Shown here: one piece after another, positions 1 to 10,800 of the stretch | How positions within the stretch are numbered: the stretch's first letter is position 1 | Layout of the letters: each line of letters starts with the position of its first letter | Source: Sepiola atlantica | Taxonomy: Eukaryota > Mollusca > Cephalopoda > Sepiida > Sepiolidae | Direction: 5' to 3' | DNA length: 64,000 nt | Assembly: GCA_963556195.1 (NCBI GenBank) | Contig: OY744551.1 | Coordinates: 8,748,135-8,812,134 of the forward strand | Position numbers and translations under genes: made by a program | Notes under the pieces: model-generated | Seen by the model: the letters and a program-made list of their open reading frames with translations, nothing else | What the model was told of the DNA's origin: nothing | Database searches by the model: none

Positions 1-15
1 TATATATATATATAT

Positions 16-217
16 GGGAAATGCAAAAGGAAAAACCAAGATATTTTTGCAAGTACATCAATCCAATATTTCGATATACTTGCATGACATTTTTCTTAAA
101 ATTATCATCCTGAGGAAGTCTTACAATAAAGACGAAACGTTGATGAATATATAAAAAACATCTCTTGGTTTTTCCATTTTCATTTCCCATTACGTCGGAT
201 TACTCTCATCCTTCCTT

Positions 218-220
<3 letters not shown>
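16..220 (+). mobile_element. Foldback-type dispersed repeat, first copy
   Basis: This segment starts GGGAAATG and ends CCTTCCTTTCT between TA tracts. Its right half matches the right arm of the foldback insertion at 21826-22171. The left arm is mostly missing but its first 25 or so bases still pair with the end. It holds the hammerhead-like core CTGAGGA (110-116), hairpin GTCTT/AAGAC (118-122 with 129-133) and GAAAC (134-138). No coding capacity is seen. Confidence 0.6.

Positions 221-221
<1 letters not shown>

Positions 222-279
<58 letters not shown>
222..279. repeat. (TA)n microsatellite
   Basis: An uninterrupted TA dinucleotide run immediately follows the foldback copy. Similar TA runs flank most mobile insertions in this window (for example 2240-2392, 2576-2648, 22901-22943 and 23391-23422), consistent with TA-rich sites being insertion targets or insertion tails. 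Confidence 0.95.
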
Positions 280-282
<3 letters not shown>

Positions 283-955
283 TGCCACTACTTCACAGAG
301 GAAAAAAAATGTATGTCTATATATTTATATATATATTTATGGCGAATATATCCGGTGAACCAAGTGCAAGAGAGATATGACAATTGTGCTTAAATCGACG
401 GTTATAATCTTTAAAAGATCTCTCGGTTAGAGTCTCTGAAATAGCGGGTGAATGTCCGGCATTCGATAGTTTGTCCCATCAAAATGATAAGAAAATTGAA
501 AAAAATATATACATATACACACATGTTTATATGCCCTCATCCACACACACACATATATATATATAATATACGCGCACGTTTCTTTTTCATTTTACTTCAG
601 TCTAAGTTCTCAGAAATCAAGGGGGCCCCTTCTTGGGACTAACACTTTATGAGCGTTCAATTAAAGTTCTCCTTTACCGCGTAAGTGTTGAGTTAGGGTT
701 AGGATTAGGATTAGGGTTAATTTTAAACGTTGAGTTAATAAAGAAGTGAAGAACTTAATTTTCTTCTACACAATCGACCCGTTAGTTATGTTATAGAATA
801 TCAAGTAATGTTACCTCTAGTAACAGCACTAATCCACCAGACTAGATGAATTCTTGTCCTGCAATCCGGTAAGACCAAGAGACCAAAACAAAGATATACT
901 ATGAAATAGTCAGCTGATTGATTGGGGAGAAGAAAATGAATGTTTTTCCTTTCTT
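280..955. other. Intronic or upstream sequence without a recognised gene
   Basis: A/T-rich sequence with short ORFs only. Positions 566-630 contain a segment (CATTTTACTTCAG, then TTCTCAGAAATCAAGGG) that recurs inverted at 1797-1860, so the block between may be an element with inverted ends. A degenerate telomere-like stretch lies at 694-719. The immediately preceding plexin exon was searched for and not seen. Confidence 0.6.
694..719 (+). repeat. Interstitial telomere-like repeat (TTAGGG/TTAGGA)
   Basis: Four tandem hexamers of TTAGGG and TTAGGA type occur. TTAGGG is the usual molluscan telomere repeat. Related CCCTAA stretches occur at 49331-49378 and 57230-57275. Confidence 0.75.
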
Positions 956-964
956 TACTAACTC

Positions 965-1328
965 GGTCAAGATCAAAGTGTAGTATCTGTTCCGATGGAT
1001 ACTGCACCCTATAGACCGGTATTGTCTTGGCCTTCGGGGCTTGATTTACGCCGGTCTATGGGATTGTCCTGTGCAGTTCTAGGAGGTCCACCCTCCCAGA
1101 CTTTGCCTCCCCTCTTTGGGGAGGAGTAAGTTAATTGCTTACTGCTTGAGGCGCCCCTACCGGGGAATGCCGACGGGGCTGCCCAGGCAATTTTTGATGG
1201 TCAGAGTGCTCACCTCTCGGGCGCTGGCTTTTCAACGCCCACTTTCCGACCCGACCTTGGGTCACATCTTACTTGTGGGAGTAGGATAAAACTGGCCTTG
1301 TGCCTAACTCCTGGAGAGGAGTAAATAA
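965..1328 (+). mobile_element. SINE-like element with U2 snRNA-derived head, copy 1
   Basis: The element is bounded by direct repeats TACTAACTC at 956-964 and 1329-1337, taken as a target-site duplication. Its start, AAGATCAAAGTGTAGTATCT, matches the 5' region of invertebrate U2 snRNA, including the branch-point-recognition sequence GTAGTA. After GTTC it leaves U2 and becomes a GC-rich body with CTCCCCTCTTTGGGGAGGAG and GGGGAATGCCGACGGGGC. The body matches the copy at 48929-49260. It ends in a short A/T tail, GAGTAAATAA. It lies next to a LINE fragment. I do not recognise the body family. Confidence 0.8.
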
Positions 1329-1339
1329 TACTAACTCAA

Positions 1340-1725
1340 GGGTGAGGGTTCTTGATAAGGTGCAGAAACGCATCTGTAATTTGATCGGCCCCGACCCTTT
1401 CTTCTTCTCTGCACCCCCCCCCCTCTCACAGACGTGATTTTGCTAGTCTCAGTCTTTTCTACAAATACTATTACGGCATGTGTTCTTCAGAATTATGTGA
1501 TCTATTCCCCGCTTCATTTGTTCCAGCTCGTTTGACTCGTTGGTCTAGTGGTCTTCATCAATTCACTGTTTTGATGCATCATTGTAATACAGCTTTCTAT
1601 TCCAGTAGCTTCTTTCCAAAAACGACAGGCTTGTGGAACTCTCTTCCTGCTGACTGTTTTCCTCCTACCTATAGACTTGTTCTTTTCAAGACTAGGACAT
1701 ATAGGCATCGCCTGTCTTTGCAATA
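1340..1725 (+). pseudogene. Non-LTR retrotransposon ORF2 C-terminus (Jockey/I-like LINE fragment)
   Basis: Translation starting V-L-D-K-V-Q-K-R-I-C-N-L-I-G continues through LSHRRDFASLSLFYKYY and CSSEL, then PARLTRWSS, FFPKTTGLWNSLPADCFPP and a closing F-K-T-R-T-Y-R-H-R-L, stop at 1723-1725. LDKVQKR, SLFYRYYHG, CSSEL and FFPRTxxLWNSLP are standard landmarks after the RT domain of arthropod and mollusc Jockey/I-type LINEs. A C-rich homopolymer near 1415 and loss of everything upstream mark it as a dead fragment. The U2-headed element sits directly on its 5' side. Confidence 0.8.
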
Positions 1726-2239
1726 ATCATATTTCGTTCTTGTTAGCTCCTTACATCAAGTGGCTTCATGCCTTGTCTGGAGCTATTTTCTATTTCAAAA
1801 AAGTTCCCTTGATTTCTGAGAACTCACTGAAGTAAAATGAAAACCAGCGAGAAATATATACATACACACATGTATACACATATATATATACACATATACA
1901 TGCAGATAAAGTCAAATGATGTTTTTCTAAATGAGCGATTATCTTCTTTATTGTTCCAAATAAATTGCATTCTAGCATTTCTCTATTTGCCAAGAAACTT
2001 TTTCGTTTAGAAAATTCATTTGGGTCAAAGAGACGACTTCTTTTTTTTTGCCGTGGGTGGGAAGGAGAAGGGCACCGTTTGTTCTTCACAAAATTGTCTG
2101 AGGCTTGTTTTCATAATTTAATTGTCGATTCGTTAAGTCCGTATCTACAACTGTAGATAAAAAAAAGTAATAATTGGATTTTACTCTGCCTATAAAGACG
2201 TATTGCAATCTTAATAGTTGAAAATAGAAATATACAACA
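1726..2239. other. Non-coding A/T-rich sequence after the LINE fragment
   Basis: No gene is recognised. Positions 1797-1860 are the inverted partner of 566-630 and are followed by a CA/TA-rich microsatellite (1855-1905). Confidence 0.6.
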
Positions 2240-2251
2240 TATCTATCTATC

Positions 2252-2315
<64 letters not shown>

Positions 2316-2329
2316 AATATATATATATG

Positions 2330-2391
<62 letters not shown>

Positions 2392-2392
2392 G
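2240..2392. repeat. (TA)n tract with TATG/TATC interruptions
   Basis: About 150 bp of almost pure TA, unstable and probably length-polymorphic. It leads into a foldback-family fragment. Confidence 0.9.
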
Positions 2393-2570
2393 TGATAGAA
2401 AATGGAACTTATATTCCAACGTAATGGAAAATTAAAAAAGGAAAACCCAAAATATTATTTATGTATTCATCAATGTTTCGTCTTTATTTCAAGACTTCCT
2501 CAGGATGATAAGTGATGAGAATAAAAGTTGGATAAAATGCAATATTTAATGAATCATCAAGGATAATATA
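2393..2570 (-). mobile_element. Foldback-type dispersed repeat, diverged copy
   Basis: The sequence GTTTCGTCTTTATTTCAAGAC followed by TTCCTCAGGATGATAA is the left-arm sequence of the 21826-22171 element. On the minus strand it reads CTGAGGA (2503-2497), hairpin GTCTT/AAAGAC and GAAAC (2479-2475), so the hammerhead-like core persists although the surrounding sequence has diverged. Confidence 0.55.
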
Positions 2571-2572
2571 AG

Positions 2573-2651
<79 letters not shown>

Positions 2652-2757
2652 GCATGATAAGGCCAGATGGCCTGGGACTAGCATGGAGGACTGATTGCAG
2701 CTACAGGATGTCATTTGACTACCGTAGCCGCAGAACACAGTTTTTTAATAAATAATA

Positions 2758-2799
<42 letters not shown>

Positions 2800-3120
2800 T
2801 TAAATTAAAAAAATTTTTTTTTTTTTGAAAATCCATGGATTAAGGACTTTACAGTACTTTTTGCTTAAACTTAATGTAATAAAGTTTGATTAATTTCTCA
2901 TTTTATTCTTTCATTCAATCCATTATATATATATATATATATATATATATGGCCGGCGGCACCGGGGGGGATGGGCTCAATCCCCCCACTTTACGGTCAT
3001 CAATCCCCCCACTTTACGGTCATCAATAATGAAGTTATATATGCGTGTGTTTAACTTGCCTCCCCCCCACTTTTTAGGAGAGCCCCCCCCCCCACTTATA
3101 TAACTGTCGCGCCGGTCCTG

Positions 3121-3165
<45 letters not shown>

Positions 3166-3176
3166 CACGTTAACTC
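2571..3176. repeat. TA microsatellites with a GC-rich insert
   Basis: TA tracts at 2576-2648, 2760-2790, 2926-2951 and 3121-3152 surround two inserts: an unassigned segment (2649-2755) and a GC-rich block (2951-3120) that starts GGCCGGCGGCACC and ends GCGCCGGTCCTG. These ends suggest poor inverted termini of a small MITE. Inside it CACTTTACGGTCATCAATCC is tandemly duplicated. Confidence 0.5.
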
Positions 3177-3635
3177 AGAGTTGACGTAGGAGTAATGGCA
3201 ACGAAGGAGTTACTTTTATAAGTAAAATATGTTTTCAATTTTATATTCCTTACTCTATCCCGAAATTTTTAAATACAAGCCCAATAATATATATGTAAGT
3301 TTTAGAAGCCAGAACAACGCAGAAATATTTCTTTTAATAAATGTTTATTTAAAATCAACTTAGTTTCAACGATATAGCGTCATCTTCAGGCGTAGAAACA
3401 TTTTGTGTTTTGTCTTTTTCCTTTTTCTTCCCCGTTGCATGATGTCACTAGAAAAATAAAAGTCCGTATCATTTACACAGATGAAAAAAAAATCTAATTC
3501 ATTTCACGCGAGCCACCGCGTTCCTCCTGATTACAAAAAAAATAGTATATATATATATATATATAGTGTGTAGATTTCAATTTTGTGTAGAGAATCTGAA
3601 TAACAGAGCTCAATGTAATTTAAACAGAGCAAAAC
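3177..3635. other. Non-coding sequence with a hammerhead-like motif at 3363-3389
   Basis: No gene is seen. On the minus strand CTGAAGA (3389-3383), an imperfect ACG/CGT hairpin and GAAAC (3367-3363) are spaced as in the other hammerhead-like sites. A TA run lies at 3544-3566. Confidence 0.45.
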
Positions 3636-3830
3636 AGAATTATAAAAAGAAAAACTATACACACATTAAGGTTGTACACATAATAACTTATTTCGACCAT
3701 TTTAATTAGGTCTCCTCAGATGTATAGACAACCACGTGGTTGTCTATACATCTGAGGAGACCTAATTAAAGGGGTCGAAATAAGTTATTATGTGTACAAC
3801 CTTAATGTGTGTATAGTTTTTCTTTTTATA

Positions 3831-3835
<5 letters not shown>
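3636..3835. mobile_element. Near-perfect 200-bp palindrome (foldback element)
   Basis: The two 100-bp arms meet with no spacer at ACCACGTGGT (centre 3735.5). I find about two mismatches. Both arms carry the hammerhead-like core: CTGAGGA at 3752-3758, hairpin GACC/GGTC at 3759-3762 and 3773-3776, GAAA at 3777-3780 on +, and the mirror copy at 3719-3691 on minus. A TA tract follows. Transcripts of either strand would fold completely. Confidence 0.85.
3752..3780 (+). other. Hammerhead-ribozyme-like core (best stem II match)
   Basis: CTGAGGA is followed immediately by GACC, a 10-nt loop, GGTC and GAAA, the canonical hammerhead arrangement with a G-C pair closing stem II next to GAAA. Stem III/I pairing and the NUH cleavage triplet were not identified, so self-cleavage is not shown. 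Confidence 0.4.
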
Positions 3836-3865
<30 letters not shown>

Positions 3866-3869
<4 letters not shown>

Positions 3870-4030
3870 AACTAACTAATGATCCCTTAAATAATGTTAA
3901 GACTAGCGTAAATTCTGGGAAGCAAACTAATATAGTAACTGTAACATGAAAAGTGATTTTGGGACTAAAATGTTTTTTGTTTTTTAATTTTTTATATAGT
4001 TGAGAAACTTCCGAGACTATATATATACAA
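3866..4030 (+). repeat. Intronic direct repeat just upstream of the first plexin exon
   Basis: Segments including CCTTAAATAATGTTA, GAAGCAAACTAATAT and GAGAAACTTC-GAGACTATATATA recur in the same order at 16345-16538, on the far side of the 92-bp satellite. The second copy has no exon. Confidence 0.7.
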
Positions 4031-4085
4031 AAAAAGTTCTGTACGTGATTTTTATCCCAAACTTTATTTTTTTGTTTTTCTTTAG

Positions 4086-4232
4086 GATTGTGCTGGGAAA
4101 CCGCTGTTCCTATTATTCCAAGCCATCAAGCAACAAGTATCAAAAGGTCCGGTCGACGCCATCTCAAGTGAGGCCAAATATTCTTTGAGTGAAGACAAAC
4201 TGATTCGTCAACAAATCGACTTCAAAACTTTG
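4086..4232 (+). CDS. PLXNA: Plexin-A, internal coding exon (end of first GAP segment, entry to RBD)
   Basis: Plexins are single-pass semaphorin receptors whose cytoplasmic region is a split Ras/Rap-GAP interrupted by a Rho-GTPase-binding domain (RBD). This 147-nt exon follows a pyrimidine tract ending in AG (4084-4085) and is followed by GTAAGT (4233). It gives 49 codons in phase 0-0, starting D-C-A-G-K-P-L-F. The stretches AIKQQ, KGPVDAI and [18 protein letters not shown] are near-identical to vertebrate class A plexins (from memory) and less like class B. It is the C-terminal part of the first GAP segment and the lead into the RBD. The preceding exon, expected to end in phase 0, was not found in 1-4085, so it probably lies outside the window. 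The downstream intron is 13,967 bp and contains the 92-bp satellite. Family call very sure; class A fairly sure. Confidence 0.93.
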
Positions 4233-4659
4233 GTAAGTTGTGACAGACAACGCCACAAACCATTATTTTAACAACCTCACAATTGGTGAATTGGACAACA
4301 CTTTTCATACTTTGAACACACTATAGAATTTTATCTACCTTTGACACAGACTTATTGTATCTTTTATAACCAAGCATTTTTGGCGTTTTTGTAACTTATA
4401 TATAATATATATATATATGTATATATATTATATATATATTTCTGAGTTTATATAAAAATATATTATCCAAATTGTTTCAAATTACAAGCTCAATGAAGTT
4501 TTGTTTCCGGCTTCAGAGCAAATTTGTGTCCGGTGTTTTTTTTTGGGGGGGGGGAGGATTTTCTTTGATTGTCATCTTTAATGTTGTTTGTGTTTTGTGT
4601 TTTTGATTTGTCGTTTTCCTCAGCTTTCTTTCGTCTTCTTTTTTACCTTTCTTCTTTCT
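4233..4659. other. Start of intron 1, no recognisable element
   Basis: Unique A/T-rich intron sequence with a TA tract (4401-4440) and a T8G9 homopolymer junction near 4540. Nothing coding is seen. Confidence 0.6.
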
Positions 4660-4830
4660 GTGCTGGCTAAAGAAGCAACAAATCTGATGCCAACAAATAT
4701 AAGAATCCCATACACAGATAGAAAAAACAAAATCAACTTGTACATTAAAACCAAATGGCAAAAGTTATGGGACGAACAAGAAAACAACAAACTTAGAGAC
4801 ATTCACCCAAATGTTGGGCAAGACAGAGAA
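4660..4830 (+). pseudogene. LINE RNase H domain remnant (seed of the 92-bp satellite)
   Basis: Translation gives L-A-K-E-A-T-N-L, then IPYTDRKNKINLYIKTKWQ, K-L-W-D-E-Q-E-N-N-K-L-R-D-I-H-P. LAKEA closing the RNase H fold, IPYTD, and W-Q-x-x-W-D-x-x-x-x-N-K-L-x-x-I-x-P are landmarks of the RNase H region of I/Jockey-type LINE ORF2. The second half, from about 4744, is the sequence repeated in the satellite, so the array was seeded inside this dead LINE. Confidence 0.75.
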
Positions 4831-7800
4831 ATATTATTAAAACCAAATGGCAAAAGTTATGGGACGAACAAGAAAACAACAAACTTAGAGACATTCACCC
4901 AAATGTTGGGCAAGACAGAGAAATATTATCAAAACCAAATGGCAAAAGTTATGGGACGAACAAGAAAACAACAAACTTAGAGACATTCACCCAAATGTTG
5001 GGCAAGACAGAGAAATATTATTAAAACCAAATGGCAAAAGTTATGGGACGAACAAGAAAACAACAAACTTAGAGACATTCACCCAAATGTTGGGCAAGAC
5101 AGAGAAATATTATCAAAACCAAATGGCAAAAGTTATGGGACGAACAAGAAAACAACAAACTTAGAGACATTCACCCAAATGTTGGGCAAGACAGAGAAAT
5201 ATTATTAAAACCAAATGGCAAAAGTTATGGGACGAACAAGAAAACAACAAACTTAGAGACATTCACCCAAATGTTGGGCAAGACAGAGAAATATTATCAA
5301 AACCAAATGGCAAAAGTTATGGGACGAACAAGAAAACAACAAACTTAGAGACATTCACCCAAATGTTGGGCAAGACAGAGAAATATTATTAAAACCAAAT
5401 GGCAAAAGTTATGGGACGAACAAGAAAACAACAAACTTAGAGACATTCACCCAAATGTTGGGCAAGACAGAGAAATATTATCAAAACCAAATGGCAAAAG
5501 TTATGGGACGAACAAGAAAACAACAAACTTAGAGACATTCACCCAAATGTTGGGCAAGACAGAGAAATATTATTAAAACCAAATGGCAAAAGTTATGGGA
5601 CGAACAAGAAAACAACAAACTTAGAGACATTCACCCAAATGTTGGGCAAGACAGAGAAATATTATCAAAACCAAATGGCAAAAGTTATGGGACGAACAAG
5701 AAAACAACAAACTTAGAGACATTCACCCAAATGTTGGGCAAGACAGAGAAATATTATTAAAACCAAATGGCAAAAGTTATGGGACGAACAAGAAAACAAC
5801 AAACTTAGAGACATTCACCCAAATGTTGGGCAAGACAGAGAAATATTATCAAAACCAAATGGCAAAAGTTATGGGACGAACAAGAAAACAACAAACTTAG
5901 AGACATTCACCCAAATGTTGGGCAAGACAGAGAAATATTATTAAAACCAAATGGCAAAAGTTATGGGACGAACAAGAAAACAACAAACTTAGAGACATTC
6001 ACCCAAATGTTGGGCAAGACAGAGAAATATTATCAAAACCAAATGGCAAAAGTTATGGGACGAACAAGAAAACAACAAACTTAGAGACATTCACCCAAAT
6101 GTTGGGCAAGACAGAGAAATATTATCAAAACCAAATGGCAAAAGTTATGGGACGAACAAGAAAACAACAAACTTAGAGACATTCACCCAAATGTTGGGCA
6201 AGACAGAGAAATATTATCAAAACCAAATGGCAAAAGTTATGGGACGAACAAGAAAACAACAAACTTAGAGACATTCACCCAAATGTTGGGCAAGACAGAG
6301 AAATATTATTAAAACCAAATGGCAAAAGTTATGGGACGAACAAGAAAACAACAAACTTAGAGACATTCACCCAAATGTTGGGCAAGACAGAGAAATATTA
6401 TTAAAACCAAATGGCAAAAGTTATGGGACGAACAAGAAAACAACAAACTTAGAGACATTCACCCAAATGTTGGGCAAGACAGAGAAATATTATCAAAACC
6501 AAATGGCAAAAGTTATGGGACGAACAAGAAAACAACAAACTTAGAGACATTCACCCAAATGTTGGGCAAGACAGAGAAATATTATTAAAACCAAATGGCA
6601 AAAGTTATGGGACGAACAAGAAAACAACAAACTTAGAGACATTCACCCAAATGTTGGGCAAGACAGAGAAATATTATCAAAACTCAAATGACAAAAGTTA
6701 TGGGACGAACAAGAAAACAACAAACTTAGAGACATTCACCCAAATGTTGGGCAAGACAGAGAAATATTATCAAAACCAAATGGCAAAAGTTATGGGACGA
6801 ACAAGAAAACAACAAACTTAGAGACATTCACCCAAATGTTGGGCAAGACAGAGAAATATTATTAAAACCAAATGGCAAAAGTTATGGGACGAACAAGAAA
6901 ACAACAAACTTAGAGACATTCACCCAAATGTTGGGCAAACCAGAGAAATATTATCAAAACCAAATGGCAAAAGTTATGGGACGAACAAGAAAACAACAAA
7001 CTTAGAGACATTCACCCAAATGTTGGGCAAGACAGAGAAATATTATTAAAACCAAATGGCAAAAGTTATGGGACGAACAAGAAAACAACAAACTTAGAGA
7101 CATTCACCCAAATGTTGGGCAAGACAGAGAAATATTATTAAAACAAAATGGCAAAAGTTATGGAACGAACAAGAAAACAACAAACTTAGAGACATTCACC
7201 CAAATGTTGGGCAAGACAGAGAAATATTATTAAAACCAAATGGCAAAAGTTATGGGACGAACAAGAAAACAACAAACTTAGAGACATTCACCCAAATGTT
7301 GGGCAAGACAGAGAAATATTATCAAAACCAAATGGCAAAAGTTATGGGACGAACAAGAAAACAACAAACTTAGAGACATTCACCCAAATGTTGGGCAAGA
7401 CAGAGAAATATTATTAAAACCAAATGGCAAAAGTTATGGGACGAACAAGAAAACAACAAACTTAGAGACATTCACCCAAATGTTGGGCAAGACAGAGAAA
7501 TATTATCAAAACCAAATGGCAAAAGTTATGGGACGAACAAGAAAACAACAAACTTAGAGACATTCACCCAAATGTTGGGCAAGACAGAGAAATATTATCA
7601 AAACCAAATGGCAAAAGTTATGGGACGAACAAGAAAACAACAAACTTAGAGACATTCACCCAAATGTTGGGCAAGACAGAGAAATATTATCCAAACCAAA
7701 TGGCAAAAGTTATGGGACGAACAAGAAAACAACAAACTTAGAGACATTCACCCAAATGTTGGGCAAGACAGAGAAATATTATTAAAACCAAATGGCAAAA

Positions 7801-10800
7801 GTTATGGGACGAACAAGAAAACAACAAACTTAGAGACATTCACCCAAATGTTGGGCAAGACAGAGAAATATTATTAAAACCAAATGGCAAAAGTTATGGG
7901 ACGAACAAGAAAACAACAAACTTAGAGACATTCACCCAAATGTTGGGCAAGACAGAGAAATATTATCAAAACCAAATGGCAAAAGTTATGGGACGAACAA
8001 GAAAACAACAAACTTAGAGACATTCACCCAAATGTTGGGCAAGACAGAGAAATATTATTAAAACCAAATGGCAAAAGTTATGGGACGAACAAGAAAACAA
8101 CAAACTTAGAGACATTCACCCAAATGTTGGGCAAGACAGAGAAATATTATCAAAACCAAATGACAAAAGTTATGGGACGAACAAGAAAACAACAAACTTA
8201 GAGACATTCACCCAAATGTTGGGCAAGACAGAGAAATATTATCAAAACCAAATGGCAAAAGTTATGGGACGAACAAGAAAACAACAAACTTAGAGACATT
8301 CACCCAAATGTTGGGCAAGGCAGAGAAATATTATCAAAACCAAATGGCAAAGGTTATGGGACGAACAAGAAAACAACAAACTTAGAGACATTCACCCAAA
8401 TGTTGGGCAAACCAGAGAAATATTATCAAAACCAAATGGCAAAAGTTATGGGACGAACAAGAAAACAACAAACTTAGAGACATTCACCCAAATGTTGGGC
8501 AAGACAGAGAAATATTATTAAAACCAAATGGCAAAAGTTATGGGACGAACAAGAAAACAACAAACTTAGAGACATTCACCCAAATGTTGGGCAAGACAGA
8601 GAAATATTATTAAAACAAAATGGCAAAAGTTATGGAACGAACAAGAAAACAACAAACTTAGAGACATTCACCCAAATGTTGGGCAAGACAGAGAAATATT
8701 ATTAAAACCAAATGGCAAAAGTTATGGGACGAACAAGAAAACAACAAACTTAGAGACATTCACCCAAATGTTGGGCAAGACAGAGAAATATTATCAAAAC
8801 CAAATGGCAAAAGTTATGGGACGAACAAGAAAACAACAAACTTAGAGACATTCACCCAAATGTTGGGCAAGACAGAGAAATATTATCAAAACCAAATGGC
8901 AAAAGTTATGGGACGAACAAGAAAACAACAAACTTAGAGACATTCACCCAAATGTTGGGCAAGACAGAGAAATATTATTAAAACCAAATGGCAAAAGTTA
9001 TGGGACGAACAAGAAAACAACAAACTTAGAGACATTCACCCAAATGTTGGGCAAGACAGAGAAATATTATTAAAACCAAATGGCAAAAGTTATGGGACGA
9101 ACAAGAAAACAACAAACTTAGAGACATTCACCCAAATGTTGGGCAAGACAGAGAAATATTATTAAAACCAAATGGCAAAAGTTATGGGACGAACAAGAAA
9201 ACAACAAACTTAGAGACATTCACCCAAATGTTGGGCAAGACAGAGAAATATTATTAAAACCAAATGGCAAAAGTTATGGGACGAACAAGAAAACAACAAA
9301 CTTAGAGACATTCACCCAAATGTTGGGCAAGACAGAGAAATATTATCAAAACCAAATGGCAAAAGTTATGGGACGAACAAGAAAACAACAAACTTAGAGA
9401 CATTCACCCAAATGTTGGGCAAGACAGAGAAATATTATCAAAACCAAATGGCAAAAGTTATGGGACGAACAAGAAAACAACAAACTTAGAGACATTCACC
9501 CAAATGTTGGGCAAGACAGAGAAATATTATTAAAACAAAATGGCAAAAGTTATGGGACGAACAAGAAAACAACAAACTTAGAGACATTCACCCAAATGTT
9601 GGGCAAGACAGAGAAATATTATTAAAACCAAATGGCAAAAGTTATGGGACGAACAAGAAAACAACAAACTTAGAGACATTCACCCAAATGTTGGGCAAGA
9701 CAGAGAAATATTATTAAAACCAAATGGCAAAAGTTATGGGACGAACAAGAAAACAACAAACTTAAAGACATTCACCCAAATGTTGGGCAAGACAGAGAAA
9801 TATTATTAAAACCAAATGGCAAAAGTTATGGGACGAACAAGAAAACAACAAACTTAGAGACATTCACCCAAATGTTGGGCAAGACAGAGAAATATTATTA
9901 AAACCAAATGGCAAAAGTTATGGGACGAACAAGAAAACAACAAACTTAAAGACATTCACCCAAATGTTGGGCAAGACAGAGAAATATTATTAAAACCAAA
10001 TGGCAAAAGTTATGGGACGAACAAGAAAACAACAAACTTAGAGACATTCACCCAAATGTTGGGCAAGACAGAGAAATATTTTCAAAACAAAATGGCAAAG
10101 GTTATGGGACGAACAAGAAAACAACAAACTTAGAGACATTCACCCAAATGTTGGGCAAGACAGAGAAATATTATCAAAACCAAATGGCAAAAGTTATGGG
10201 ACGAACAAGAAAACAACAAACTTAGAGACATTCACCCAAATGTTGGGCAAGACAGAGAAATATTATTAAAACCAAATGGCAAAAGTTATGGGACGAACAA
10301 GAAAACAACAAACTTAGAGACATTCACCCAAATGTTGGGCAAGACAGAGAAATATTATTAAAACCAAATGGCAAAAGTTATGGGACGAACAAGAAAACAA
10401 CAAACTTAGAGACATTCACCCAAATGTTGGGCAAGACAGAGAAATATTATTAAAACCAAATGGCAAAAGTTATGGGACGAACAAGAAAACAACAAACTTA
10501 GAGACATTCACCCAAATGTTGGGCAAGACAGAGAAATATTATCAAAATTAAATGGCAAAAGTTATGGGACGAACAAGAAAACAACAAACTTAGAGACATT
10601 CACCCAAATGTTGGGCAAGACAGAGAAATATTATCAAAATTAAATGGCAAAAGTTATGGGACGAACAAGAAAACAACAAACTTAGAGACATTCACCCAAA
10701 TGTTGGGCAAGACAGAGAAATATTATCAAAATTAAATGGCAAAAGTTATGGGACGAACAAGAAAACAACAAACTTAGAGACATTCACCCAAATGTTGGGC

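Noticed and set aside
965..1060. Genuine U2 snRNA gene
   Set aside because: Only the 5' region of U2 is present, the Sm site and 3' stem-loops are absent, and the sequence is a repeated element with target duplications.
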